Assembly (NCBI RefSeq): GCF_000152265.2
Contig: NC_021592.1
Span: forward strand, 992,001 to 1,056,000
Source: Ferroplasma acidarmanus Fer1
GTDB taxonomy: Archaea > Thermoplasmatota > Thermoplasmata > Thermoplasmatales > Thermoplasmataceae
Direction of reading: 5' to 3'
Length of the DNA: 64,000 nucleotides
In this document: one piece after another, positions 44,926-53,460 of the stretch
Numbering within the stretch: the first letter of the stretch is position 1
How the letters are laid out: every line of letters starts with the position of its first letter
The notes under the pieces: generated by a model
What the model was told of the DNA's origin: nothing
Database searches by the model: none
Seen by the model: only the letters and a program-made list of their open reading frames with translations
Made by a program: the position numbers and the translations under genes

Positions 44926-45810
44926 ATGACAGACCTTTTGGAAGATTTTGAGACAAAAAAAGAGGCAATCAGAGATGAAGTAGAACTCCATATTAAAAAG
45001 CGAGATGAAGCCAATGCAGAAGCCCAGAAGTACGCGAAGATCCGTGATGAGTTAAATCAGAAAACCCACGAAATGCGTGAACACGCAAAGGAAAAAATCG
45101 CTGAAAAAAATGAGTTAATTGAGAAAATTAAAACTTTGAGGGACGAAAAGGAAGTTCATTACAAAAATCTTTCTGAATTGAAAAAGCAGCTACGTGAGTA
45201 CAGGTCAAGCCTTGGTACCAATATTGATATTAAGGACATTAAAGCTAAAGAGAAAGAGTTGCAGTACCTTGAGAGAAGGCAGCAGACAACCGAGTTGAAA
45301 AAGGACGAAGAAAATAAAATCATTGTTGAAATAAGAAGGTTAAACAATGAAATAAAAAAGTCAAAAACACTCAGGGAGCAGGAACTTTTAAAGAATGGCG
45401 ATGTAAAGGAACTTACTGACAAGATCAATGAAGAAAGGACTGTAGGAGAAGGATATAAAAAGGAAATAGAAGATCTGTCAAACAGGATCTCACAGCTCAG
45501 TGATGAAATTAACGATGAACTCCAAAAGCTTGATGAGGTTCGCAAGGTCGCTGACGAGAATCACGAAACATTTATTAAATATAGCCAGGAGTCCGAAGCA
45601 GAACACGCAGCTTTCCTGAAGGCAAAAATAGAGCTCAAGGACATGGAGAAGGCTATATATTCCATAAGGAATAAATCAAAAGTCACAAAGAGAAAGGAAA
45701 AGGAATCTGAACTCCAGGAAAAGGCTTCTGAACTGTATGAGAAATTCAAGGCAGGAGAGCAGCTAACTACAGAAGACCTTTTAATATTGCAGAAAGCAGG
45801 TTTCCTTTAA
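44926..45810 (+). CDS. Long coiled-coil protein (COG1340-like)
   Basis: A 294-residue charged, almost entirely coiled-coil protein (Glu/Lys/Asp rich, no hydrophobic segment) of a type common in archaea. The start at 44926 (MTDLLEDFETKKEA) is preferred, since residues before it in the open frame look non-coding. Upstream lies a promoter-like TTATATAG. It may be a scaffold or chromosome/cytoskeleton factor; function unknown. Confidence 0.75.
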   Translation: MTDLLEDFETKKEAIRDEVELHIKKRDEANAEAQKYAKIRDELNQKTHEMREHAKEKIAEKNELIEKIKTLRDEKEVHYKNLSELKKQLREYRSSLGTNIDIKDIKAKEKELQYLERRQQTTELKKDEENKIIVEIRRLNNEIKKSKTLREQELLKNGDVKELTDKINEERTVGEGYKKEIEDLSNRISQLSDEINDELQKLDEVRKVADENHETFIKYSQESEAEHAAFLKAKIELKDMEKAIYSIRNKSKVTKRKEKESELQEKASELYEKFKAGEQLTTEDLLILQKAGFL

Positions 45811-45927
45811 TCCTGTTTTTAGTTTGCATATTACATTTACCAGCAATTTTTCATATTTTATAATTTATTTTAAGTGGAACGAAGATTTAAATTTATTAGC
45901 TATATCGGTTGCATACTCCGTCAACTA

Positions 45928-45947
45928 CCCACAGCTAAAGCAGTGAG
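45928..45947 (-). repeat. 3' (RE) hairpin overlapping the tnpB stop
   Basis: On the minus strand CTCACTGC-TTTA-GCTGTGGG forms an 8-bp stem with one mismatch. It overlaps the tnpB stop codon (45935-45937). In known TnpB elements this hairpin forms the 3' scaffold of the guide (omega/re) RNA. Confidence 0.6.
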
Positions 45948-47050
45948 CTTGCAACTGGGCTGTCACAATGGACAATAAAATCACCCGCTACAATAGGCTG
46001 GTTGGCAACAGCCCTGTTCCTGATATTAAGGGAAGCAATATAATCTGCTTCTCCCTTTAATCCACAGGAAATGCATTTGAAAACTGACCTCTCAGGCCTG
46101 TTTTTTTTAGATATAGTATGGCAGTTAGGGCATTCCCTGCTTGTGTTATGTGGGTCTATAACAATAACGGGAATGCCTGCTTCCATAGCTTTGTATTCTA
46201 TAAACAGCCTGAGCTGGTAGAAAGCCCATGAATTATGGATATATCTATTTCCTTTTTTAACAGTTTCCCTCATTCTTATACCACTGAGATCTTCAATGGC
46301 AATAGCGGAAGAGGTGCCTCTGGCTTTATTTACTATTTCTTTGGATATTATATGGTTGGTATTTGTAGCAAACCTATGCTCTTTTCCTGAAAGCTTTTTA
46401 AGATGCCTTTTTGCTGATTTAGTATTAACGGATTGCAATCTGGAACGGAGATCTAAATTGTGTTCCCTTACATTCTTGATCTCATCTCCGGAATAGTATT
46501 TGCCTGTGGAGTCCACGGAGATGTTTACTATACCCATATCTACACCTATAACATTCTTAGGTTCAATAACTGGTTGTTCCGGTATATCAATACTTACCAT
46601 TAGATAGAAAATTTTATGCTTTCTTACAAGGTCACATTGGCCCCTTACCATATCAAAGGGTATATCAGCATATTTTCCAATGGTTATAGGTATTCTTATT
46701 CTTCCCTTAATGGTGTTAAGGCTTACTTCATTCATACTTTTAAAGCTCATTATTCTCTGGTCATATACAATTGAGCCATACTCACGGAACTCATGGAATA
46801 CTGATCTATCAACTGTGTAGGTGTCCACAACCTTTGCAATAACTCTTATGGTTAACTGTGCTGATAACCCTAATTTGTTTCTAATATCATAATATACTAA
46901 TTTCTGAAGGGATATTTTATTGTATATTTTATTATCCCATGCTATTTTAGAGACAAAGTTGCATGCTTCATTGAACTGCCTGAATGTGTCAAGGAGTAGA
47001 GCCTTCTGATTATCGTCTGGAAGCAACTTGATTTGAAGGGTTTTGAGCAC
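45935..47050 (-). CDS. tnpB: TnpB RNA-guided nuclease / OrfB transposase
   Basis: A 371-residue TnpB. RuvC-like motifs: D in IGVDMGIVNISVDS, E in IAIEDLSGIRMRE, and D in GEADYIASLNI; zinc finger CPNC…CISC near the C-terminus; N-terminal LKTLQIKLLPDDNQ. All catalytic residues are present, so nuclease activity is possible. The GTG at 47050 is chosen because a TATA-like TTTTATATAT lies about 25 bases before it. Relatives are the ancestors of Cas12. Confidence 0.9.
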   Translation of the reverse strand: MLKTLQIKLLPDDNQKALLLDTFRQFNEACNFVSKIAWDNKIYNKISLQKLVYYDIRNKLGLSAQLTIRVIAKVVDTYTVDRSVFHEFREYGSIVYDQRIMSFKSMNEVSLNTIKGRIRIPITIGKYADIPFDMVRGQCDLVRKHKIFYLMVSIDIPEQPVIEPKNVIGVDMGIVNISVDSTGKYYSGDEIKNVREHNLDLRSRLQSVNTKSAKRHLKKLSGKEHRFATNTNHIISKEIVNKARGTSSAIAIEDLSGIRMRETVKKGNRYIHNSWAFYQLRLFIEYKAMEAGIPVIVIDPHNTSRECPNCHTISKKNRPERSVFKCISCGLKGEADYIASLNIRNRAVANQPIVAGDFIVHCDSPVASSLL

Positions 47051-47094
47051 AATATTCAAATATAAACTCAATATATAAAATTGTCGCAACTCCT

Positions 47095-47114
47095 CCTATG
47101 ACTGAAGTCATAGG
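47095..47114 (-). repeat. 5' (LE) hairpin of the TnpB element
   Basis: CCTATGAC-TGAA-GTCATAGG, a perfect 8-bp stem with a 4-base loop, followed by a second small stem CCTT-GCG-AAGG at 47118-47128; likely subterminal transposon stem. Confidence 0.6.
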
Positions 47115-47257
47115 CTTCCTTGCGAAGGGGTCGTGATCCAGATTTCAAATTAAATTATTGAAATGTTGTTGATTTAACTATCTTAAACATAATATGGCAA
47201 AATTAAAATGATAAACTAAATAATGTACCGGTTATAAGCTCCGGTGGTGATATTAAA

Positions 47258-47683
47258 ATGCCAGGGAAAAACGGCAGTTCAAATAGTTTATATGCAGGAA
47301 TTCTCCTGATATTATCAGGATTTGCCATATTGTTCACCCTCGCAGTAGAAGGGCTTGCCAGGGCAGGCTTTTTGCTTTTCTTCCCATTTATAGTTAGCAG
47401 CAGCCCTCTGGCATTTATCCCGTTTATTCTCATTTTCTCCGGAATAATTTTACTGTTCATATCTTTTCCTTTAAATTCGAATAAAGAATACAATAGGGAA
47501 TACGGCATATACACGGAATCAGAACATGAAAAAGAAGAAAATGAATCACATTTTGGTGGTTTCCTGATGATAGGACCAATTCCTATAATATTCGGAAATG
47601 ATAAAAAGATGGTTTATATATCAATTGCCATAGCAATATTCATCATAGCATTATACCTATCATTTATATTTCATCTTCTATGA
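47258..47683 (+). CDS. DUF131 (TIGR00304) membrane protein
   Basis: A 141-residue archaeal membrane protein of the DUF131 family: three hydrophobic segments and the signature GGFLMIGPIPIIFGNDKK before the last helix. Start ATG 47258, with GGTGGTGATATT upstream. Function unknown. Convergent overlap of 20 bases with the nucleotidyltransferase gene. Confidence 0.85.
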   Translation: MPGKNGSSNSLYAGILLILSGFAILFTLAVEGLARAGFLLFFPFIVSSSPLAFIPFILIFSGIILLFISFPLNSNKEYNREYGIYTESEHEKEENESHFGGFLMIGPIPIIFGNDKKMVYISIAIAIFIIALYLSFIFHLL

Positions 47684-48746
47684 CTTTGGATGCAAGTGAA
47701 ACATTATATATTCTGGATTTTCCACGTAAATCCATATCCGGGGCAATTATGCTGTCCACGATTTCCGAGTTTTCACCTATTACACAGTTTTTCATTATCA
47801 CCGAATTCCTGATTTTGGTATTTTCCCTGACGGTAACATTATCCATCAACAGAGAATTTGTTATTTCAACATTGTTCCCAATAACTTCATTATCATAAAG
47901 GGCTGAATATTTGATATATACATTATCACCTGCCTTTATGTTTCTTCCTATATAGCATTTGTCTATCCCTGTATTATGGATTCCTGCCATATCAAGTATT
48001 ATATTCTTCCCTTTTATAAAATCCACATTGCTTGGTTTGCCATATTTCTCCACCATAATCTGATTTGCCGTTATAAGGTCATTAGGCCTTCCAGTATCAA
48101 GCCATACACCCTTTCCCATATAACCATATATATCTATGTTTCTTTTCATAAGTTCCGGAAACAGGTCCTTGGCAAAATCATAGGGCATTGTTGTTATATA
48201 ATCCAGAATTTCTGGTTCTATAACGTAAATTCCCGTACTGGCAATATGGGAAAATGTCTGGTCCCTGTCCGGTTTTTCCAAAAACCTAACAATCCTGTTA
48301 TTTTCCATTTCTACTATTCCAAATTGCCTCGGATCTTCTACTTCAGTTAAGACTATTGTTACCATTGCCTTGTTTTTTTTATGAAAATTTATTATATCTG
48401 AAATATTAAAATCAGAAAGTATGTCTCCGCTTCCAACAATTAAAGTATCATCTATAAAATTTGAGACCATTTTTACGCTTCCAGCTGTTCCTGCGGGTTC
48501 TTTCTCTACTGAGAAGAGTATAGCCTGGTCATTATGCCTGTTTTCTATAATGCTTGTTATCAGCGAACTGAATTTGTATCCTGTTGTGATTATAACATCT
48601 TTTATTCCAGCATTGTAATAGGAGTCCAGCAAATACAGCATGCATGGTTTGCCAGCAATTGGAACCACTGGTTTTGGAATTGAATATGTTATAGGCCTTA
48701 AGCGAGTACCCTTCCCACCTGCCATAACAACGGCTTTAATACTCAT
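47664..48746 (-). CDS. Sugar-phosphate nucleotidyltransferase with left-handed beta-helix
   Basis: A 360-residue NTP-transferase (mannose-1-phosphate guanylyl- or glucose-1-phosphate thymidylyl-type). N-terminal VVMAGGKGTRLRPITYSIPKPVVPI; substrate region GSGDILSDFNI; C-terminal hexapeptide repeats from about residue 250 (NIKAGDNVYIKYSALYDN…, NVEITNSLLMDNVTV). Feeds glycan or S-layer/lipid glycosylation. ATG at 48746 with a TATA box (48766-48777) 20-30 bases upstream. Confidence 0.88.
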   Translation of the reverse strand: MSIKAVVMAGGKGTRLRPITYSIPKPVVPIAGKPCMLYLLDSYYNAGIKDVIITTGYKFSSLITSIIENRHNDQAILFSVEKEPAGTAGSVKMVSNFIDDTLIVGSGDILSDFNISDIINFHKKNKAMVTIVLTEVEDPRQFGIVEMENNRIVRFLEKPDRDQTFSHIASTGIYVIEPEILDYITTMPYDFAKDLFPELMKRNIDIYGYMGKGVWLDTGRPNDLITANQIMVEKYGKPSNVDFIKGKNIILDMAGIHNTGIDKCYIGRNIKAGDNVYIKYSALYDNEVIGNNVEITNSLLMDNVTVRENTKIRNSVIMKNCVIGENSEIVDSIIAPDMDLRGKSRIYNVSLASKVIEDEI

Positions 48747-49131
48747 AAAATTGGATAATACAATCATTTATATTATTTTGTATTATAGGTGCTGGATTGC
48801 AGGTTGATGCGGCAATATGGGAATAATAATTTATTGTATGGACATAAACAACCAGCATAAATAACATCAATTTCTTATATAATATAGTTGAACATATCAT
48901 AGTCAAGTGGTTATAAAATAAATAATCCTGATTATTACATTTTCCGGGTATCTGAAAAGCCATGCAACCTGATTTTAAAGATATTATAACGCACTGGCTG
49001 TTTGAATTCAACCTTCTGTAAATTTATTCAGTGTAGTTGAAACGGTATGCCCGGGTTTTGTTTATGTGTATATGCCACTATTAGAAAACCTTAATTATCC
49101 AATTTTAAATAACGTCTGCATGAAATCCAGC
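48747..49131. other. 385-base divergent intergenic region
   Basis: No credible gene. It holds the TATA box of the nucleotidyltransferase (48766-48777, minus strand) and a TATA element TTTAAATA at 49104-49111 for the solute-binding protein. A 91-codon minus-strand frame here has no support. Confidence 0.6.
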
Positions 49132-51492
49132 ATGCCAGATCCCGAGACTTATCCAAAAAAACCAAGGTCTACAAGAAAAAAATGGTATGCTGTAATTATA
49201 GTTCTCGTACTTATAATATCATCATTAGGGGTCCTTTCTCTATTACACCCTGAATCTAAATCTCCTGATATTTCTGTGGATACCGCTCCAAATTATCTGA
49301 AAACCGGGAGCAACTATACAATATCACTGAAAGCAAATGAACCCTATAAAACGCTGACAATTTTCTGGGGAGACGGCAACAGTACAGCATTAAACTATAC
49401 ACAGGAAACAGTATCAGTATCGCACATATATAATAGCCCTGGCATATACTATATATACTACATAGCAAATTTTACATCAGGGCCGGAGGAATTCAACACA
49501 TACATCCCTGTTTATGTTGAAAGTGCAGGCACCGGCAATAGAACGGCGGAAGGAACACTCACAATTCTGAAAAGCTCCATTTCTCCTGTAGTCGCAAATT
49601 CTAATATATATAGCAATAACACAACTATAGGAATGAACATCAGCAATGCAGGCAATCCTTCAAACTCAACATTCACAATACTAAACCAGACATTGTATGT
49701 TTATAAAAATGGGAGTTTAAATAAAACACTTTCTCCTGGAAATAATGACACACTTACAGTTAATACTGGATATTATATGCTAAAACTTTCAACTACTACA
49801 GCCAATAAGGCTGGAACAAATTATACAACTTATTATTACATGGATATTCCGGTAAACCCAGCCGCGAAATTATATATTAACACCGTTAACAATTCAATAG
49901 TGATGGATAGCCTTACGCCATATTCAAATCTTAATCCACAGGAAGCTTATACAACATCTGAACTTGAAATACTTGACAACATAGAGGAAACCCTTGTAGG
50001 AAATGGCAGTTCCGGGTACTTCCCTGAAATTGCAGCTTCCCTCCCATCCCCACATGGGATTCATGGCAACAGCTATACTTTCAATATAAGCAGCAAGGCT
50101 AAATTTTCTACAGGCCAACCGGTAACGGCTTACGATGTTTATTATTCACTTGTTATGGACCTCCTTCTGGAAAATAAAGAGCCACAGACCCCTGGATGGC
50201 TACTTGCCCAGTATCTCCTGCCGGGGAATTACCATAGCACAGATAATTATACAAATATAAAGAATGCAATTACATATGATAATTCCACACAGACGGTTAC
50301 CCTGAATTTTACAGCAAAACTTCAACCAGATACAGTATTCAGCATACTTTCTTCTCCAGGGACATTTATATCGTCATATTCTTATTTATTGCAGAACGGT
50401 GAAAATTTAACATTGTCGTCAGCAGGGGTTAGGACGTTTGAGAACAGCAATAAAACATATACAATGTCAGGTGCCATTTCAGATGGCCCCTATATGATAT
50501 TATCTTCAGTTCCTGGTGAATACATCACAATGGTAAGAAACCCGTTTTTCATTGGAAATGCCAATAACAGCGTTCCTACAATAAATTCAGTTACAATTGA
50601 TTACATAAGCCAGTATCCATCTATTTATCAGGATTTAAGATTTAATACTTCCCAGCTGGCTATTTTCCCTAACACATATCCATATACTTCATATTTAACA
50701 ACTGTTAAACCATATAATAATTCTTATAACGTTTCAACCATATACGACTTTAATGCCAATGTAAATAAAACTATTCTGGGAAAATATACAGACAATGTGA
50801 ATTTTCCCGCAAACTTATTTTCTAACATAACCGTCAGGGAGGCTTTCATGGAAGCCTATCCTGGAAATAATTTAACATCCGCGGAGGCTTTGTGGAAGTC
50901 ATTTATTAGTAATACAAATACCTCGAGCAGGTTCCATATTGACCCTTCCGGGAAGTATAATAACAAACCGCTGGAGATTCCTATATTTGCCATGCCGCTG
51001 GTTTCCGGTCCAAATCTGTCCCAATTTGCTGCTAACCTTGAGGAAATGACAAATAATAGCTCCAGTTTTTCCATTGTTACAGAGCCAGTGTCGTTCTTCA
51101 ATGAATACACATATTCAGGATTGAACCCTATGCCCATATATGAAACTATAACTGCAGAAAACATGAATTTATCCGCATATTATAGTTACCTGGGCAGCAC
51201 TATGAACTATACCCACGCCTACAATAATGGATTCAGCAATTATTCATTTACTGCAAGCCATATGAACCAGTCAATTATTATGAGCCAGTTAAATTCCAAT
51301 ATATCCAGTCTAGTTATGAATTATAACCAGACAAATCTCGTTAAAACAAAATCACTTATGAACAGCCTTTATCTGTACATAAATACCTCCAGGAGCATAA
51401 ATACGAAGCTTTACCTGCAAAATTATATAACTGCCGGGAACGGCACATTCGATAGCCAGGGAATTGTTATTTTCAACAGGCTTTCAATATAG
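49132..51492 (+). CDS. Extracellular solute-binding protein (family 5) with PKD domain
   Basis: About 786 residues: a short basic start, one N-terminal hydrophobic anchor (KKWYAVIIVLVLIISSLGVL), a PKD-like domain (TLTIFWGDGNS…SVSHIYNSPGIYYIYY), and a long SBP_bac_5 oligopeptide-binding region. Very rich in N-x-S/T sequons (surface glycoprotein) and lacking Cys/lipobox. The ATG at 49132 is preferred from a TATA element (49104-49111) 20-28 bases upstream; ATGs at 49120 and 49066 are alternatives. Probably partner of the minus-strand permeases at 52639-54466, three bases convergent with the ATPase-like gene. Confidence 0.82.
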   Translation: MPDPETYPKKPRSTRKKWYAVIIVLVLIISSLGVLSLLHPESKSPDISVDTAPNYLKTGSNYTISLKANEPYKTLTIFWGDGNSTALNYTQETVSVSHIYNSPGIYYIYYIANFTSGPEEFNTYIPVYVESAGTGNRTAEGTLTILKSSISPVVANSNIYSNNTTIGMNISNAGNPSNSTFTILNQTLYVYKNGSLNKTLSPGNNDTLTVNTGYYMLKLSTTTANKAGTNYTTYYYMDIPVNPAAKLYINTVNNSIVMDSLTPYSNLNPQEAYTTSELEILDNIEETLVGNGSSGYFPEIAASLPSPHGIHGNSYTFNISSKAKFSTGQPVTAYDVYYSLVMDLLLENKEPQTPGWLLAQYLLPGNYHSTDNYTNIKNAITYDNSTQTVTLNFTAKLQPDTVFSILSSPGTFISSYSYLLQNGENLTLSSAGVRTFENSNKTYTMSGAISDGPYMILSSVPGEYITMVRNPFFIGNANNSVPTINSVTIDYISQYPSIYQDLRFNTSQLAIFPNTYPYTSYLTTVKPYNNSYNVSTIYDFNANVNKTILGKYTDNVNFPANLFSNITVREAFMEAYPGNNLTSAEALWKSFISNTNTSSRFHIDPSGKYNNKPLEIPIFAMPLVSGPNLSQFAANLEEMTNNSSSFSIVTEPVSFFNEYTYSGLNPMPIYETITAENMNLSAYYSYLGSTMNYTHAYNNGFSNYSFTASHMNQSIIMSQLNSNISSLVMNYNQTNLVKTKSLMNSLYLYINTSRSINTKLYLQNYITAGNGTFDSQGIVIFNRLSI

Positions 51493-51494
51493 CC

Positions 51495-52652
51495 CTATGC
51501 CCTTATAACCCTGTCAAATATTCTATTTTTGTTTTCAGCAACTTCATCATCTGTACAGATATACAGGCATGCCATATTCTGTATCGATTTAAGCCGTTTT
51601 ATGAATTCAACAATTTCTGTTGCATGACCTGGATTAAGGGTAATATCGGCAATTATAACACTTTTTCCTGTTAGAAACGCAAGGCAGGTCAAAAGCTTGT
51701 AGAGGTCTGAAATATTTGCATCTGTGGGAAATATGTCATAGATGCCTTCTTCATATTGAATACCTGTAATGTTCATATAACTTTTAACCAGATTAATAAT
51801 TTCAATTTTTAAAATATTTTCACTGTATGATTTTGCAACCTTAAAATTCATAAAATTGAAATCCTTCCTTCCCTTTTTCATAACGGACTTCCTCTTCTTA
51901 TGGATTTTATGGCATGATTTTCCCTTTACGTTACATTCACAAATTTCTCCATTAAGCCCGTCAAGAGTTAACCTGTATCTGTAATAATTCCTCAACATAA
52001 CCATATCAGCCAGATTAACACCGGTTTTTTGGCCTATCATCAGACCTGCTAGCAAATTTTCCCTATCTTTCGATTCTGATTTAAGGATATTATACATTTC
52101 TGTATACTTTGGGAGAACACCAAAATCCTGTGATTTTATAATTGCATAGGTAAGCTTATCTTCTGCAGCATCAAAATTTTTTATAATTTCCCTTATTTCA
52201 ACAAGCTTAATCATTTCCCTCCTTATTATGGCATTAAGTGCCTCTATCCTCGTCTGATATGGGACAAAATCAAGTATCTGGCTGGAAATCTTTATTCCGG
52301 GATCGAAAGCATCCAATGGATCAGGCGGTATGGGAAATATATCACCCAGTAAGCGCCCCAGGATCCCTATCCTGTTCCCGTTGACCCTGAACTTTTTTAT
52401 TTTAGTTATAAGTTCAACCATGTCCCTTCCACCGTGCATCAATTTTCCATCCGGTTCCATATTGTTAAATATATCAAAAACAAAAAGCCCTGTTATTCTA
52501 GAAATATTCCTATTTCTGGAATATAAGAGCACATCGCAATCCCATCCCAGATCAATATTCAGGTTTTCTATCTCAGTGATTCCGTTTAATTTTATGCTAA
52601 ATTCCCTGAAAGAAATAGAATTTTCATTTTCCTGATTATCATATTGTGGCAT
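51495..52652 (-). CDS. OppD-like ABC ATPase homologue, Walker A and signature lost
   Basis: A 385-residue protein whose segments line up with oligopeptide ATPases: DGKLMHGGRDM, GNRIGILGRL…DPLDAFDPGIKISSQIL (OppD: MIFQDPMTSLNP…), and CLAFLTGKSVIIADI with EIVEFIKRLKSI (OppD: ALACNPKLLIADEPT…). The P-loop position reads LLYSRNRNISRIT, the LSGGQ signature is unrecognisable, and Walker B lacks the Glu (IIADIT). It has an inserted middle region with a Cys/His/basic cluster (CECNVKGKSCHKIHKKRK). A dead or non-ATP-using subunit in an operon with two permeases. Confidence 0.65.
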   Translation of the reverse strand: MPQYDNQENENSISFREFSIKLNGITEIENLNIDLGWDCDVLLYSRNRNISRITGLFVFDIFNNMEPDGKLMHGGRDMVELITKIKKFRVNGNRIGILGRLLGDIFPIPPDPLDAFDPGIKISSQILDFVPYQTRIEALNAIIRREMIKLVEIREIIKNFDAAEDKLTYAIIKSQDFGVLPKYTEMYNILKSESKDRENLLAGLMIGQKTGVNLADMVMLRNYYRYRLTLDGLNGEICECNVKGKSCHKIHKKRKSVMKKGRKDFNFMNFKVAKSYSENILKIEIINLVKSYMNITGIQYEEGIYDIFPTDANISDLYKLLTCLAFLTGKSVIIADITLNPGHATEIVEFIKRLKSIQNMACLYICTDDEVAENKNRIFDRVIRA

Positions 52653-53460
52653 CGTCCGTACCCCCGTTCAGTTCATAGCTTAAAAGCGCAGCAAATCCAA
52701 TAAACACTGTAATAAACGCAAGTGGAAAAATTATTACCCACCAGACACCGGACTGGATAAAAGTGCTTATGTTTCCATCCAGGTACATTAGATTTCCTAT
52801 ATCCACTATGAAAGGATTATGAAAATAGAACCCGAAATATGTAATTATTGTAACTACGCCTGTAATGGCACCTAAATCAGTAATAAAATAAGGTGCAAAA
52901 CCAGCCAGAATTTTTTTATAACTATATTGTTGCCTGTTTCCAGTATTATCATCAAAAAATTTTATGGCCCTTAAAATGTAGAATGGAGACCATCCGGTAG
53001 AAATTGCAATAATTATTCCGATCTCCATGGGCCTGGCGACATAGAGCACCAGAAGCATAACCAGTATATATGGAGCACTGGAGAAAATCTTAGTTATATA
53101 AATTATGGCTTTTCTGTAACCCTTTCCAATTTTCGCTGCTGTAAAGCCAATTGCAATGCCAGCTGCGGATGAAATCAATAATGATGCAAGCATCACCGTG
53201 AAATCAAATTTTAATGAACCAAGAAGGGCGGGCAATAGCATTATGCTGTCATATGTTGTTCCAAGGTATAATTTCCATCCAGAGGATAATGAAGGTGAGT
53301 GTGGTGCAATATCATGGCCGTATCTGAATGAAAGTAGTGTGCTGAGATTGTGGACACCAAGGTACTCTGGATATATGATATCCAGAACAAAGACCAGCAA
53401 ATAGAGGAAGATAACCAGAGAACTTATAAATATCAAGGCCTGCCTTAAATTAATCCGCAT
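52639..53460 (-). CDS. Oligopeptide-type ABC transporter permease (DppC/OppC-like)
   Basis: A 273-residue permease with about six hydrophobic segments. The second half has the binding-protein-dependent transport fold (SSAAGIAIGFTAAKIG…, FAPYFITDLGAITGVVTII). Overlaps the upstream permease by 11 bases and the ATPase-like gene by 14. EAA-loop sequence is divergent. Confidence 0.75.
   Translation of the reverse strand: MRINLRQALIFISSLVIFLYLLVFVLDIIYPEYLGVHNLSTLLSFRYGHDIAPHSPSLSSGWKLYLGTTYDSIMLLPALLGSLKFDFTVMLASLLISSAAGIAIGFTAAKIGKGYRKAIIYITKIFSSAPYILVMLLVLYVARPMEIGIIIAISTGWSPFYILRAIKFFDDNTGNRQQYSYKKILAGFAPYFITDLGAITGVVTIITYFGFYFHNPFIVDIGNLMYLDGNISTFIQSGVWWVIIFPLAFITVFIGFAALLSYELNGGTDDATI

Larger units (their letters stand above)
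45921..47140 (-). mobile_element. TnpB-only IS200/IS605-type element
   Basis: One tnpB gene, no tnpA. A hairpin at the 3' side (45928-45947) and hairpins at the 5' side (47095-47114) resemble the subterminal stems of IS605-type ends. The 3' end probably falls after the minus-strand motif GGGTAGTTGAC (45920-45930 region). The 5' limit is approximate. Confidence 0.65.

Noticed and set aside
48736-49011. A 91-codon minus-strand frame in the divergent intergenic region
   Set aside because: It covers the TATA box of the nucleotidyltransferase gene, has no ribosome site and no recognisable family.
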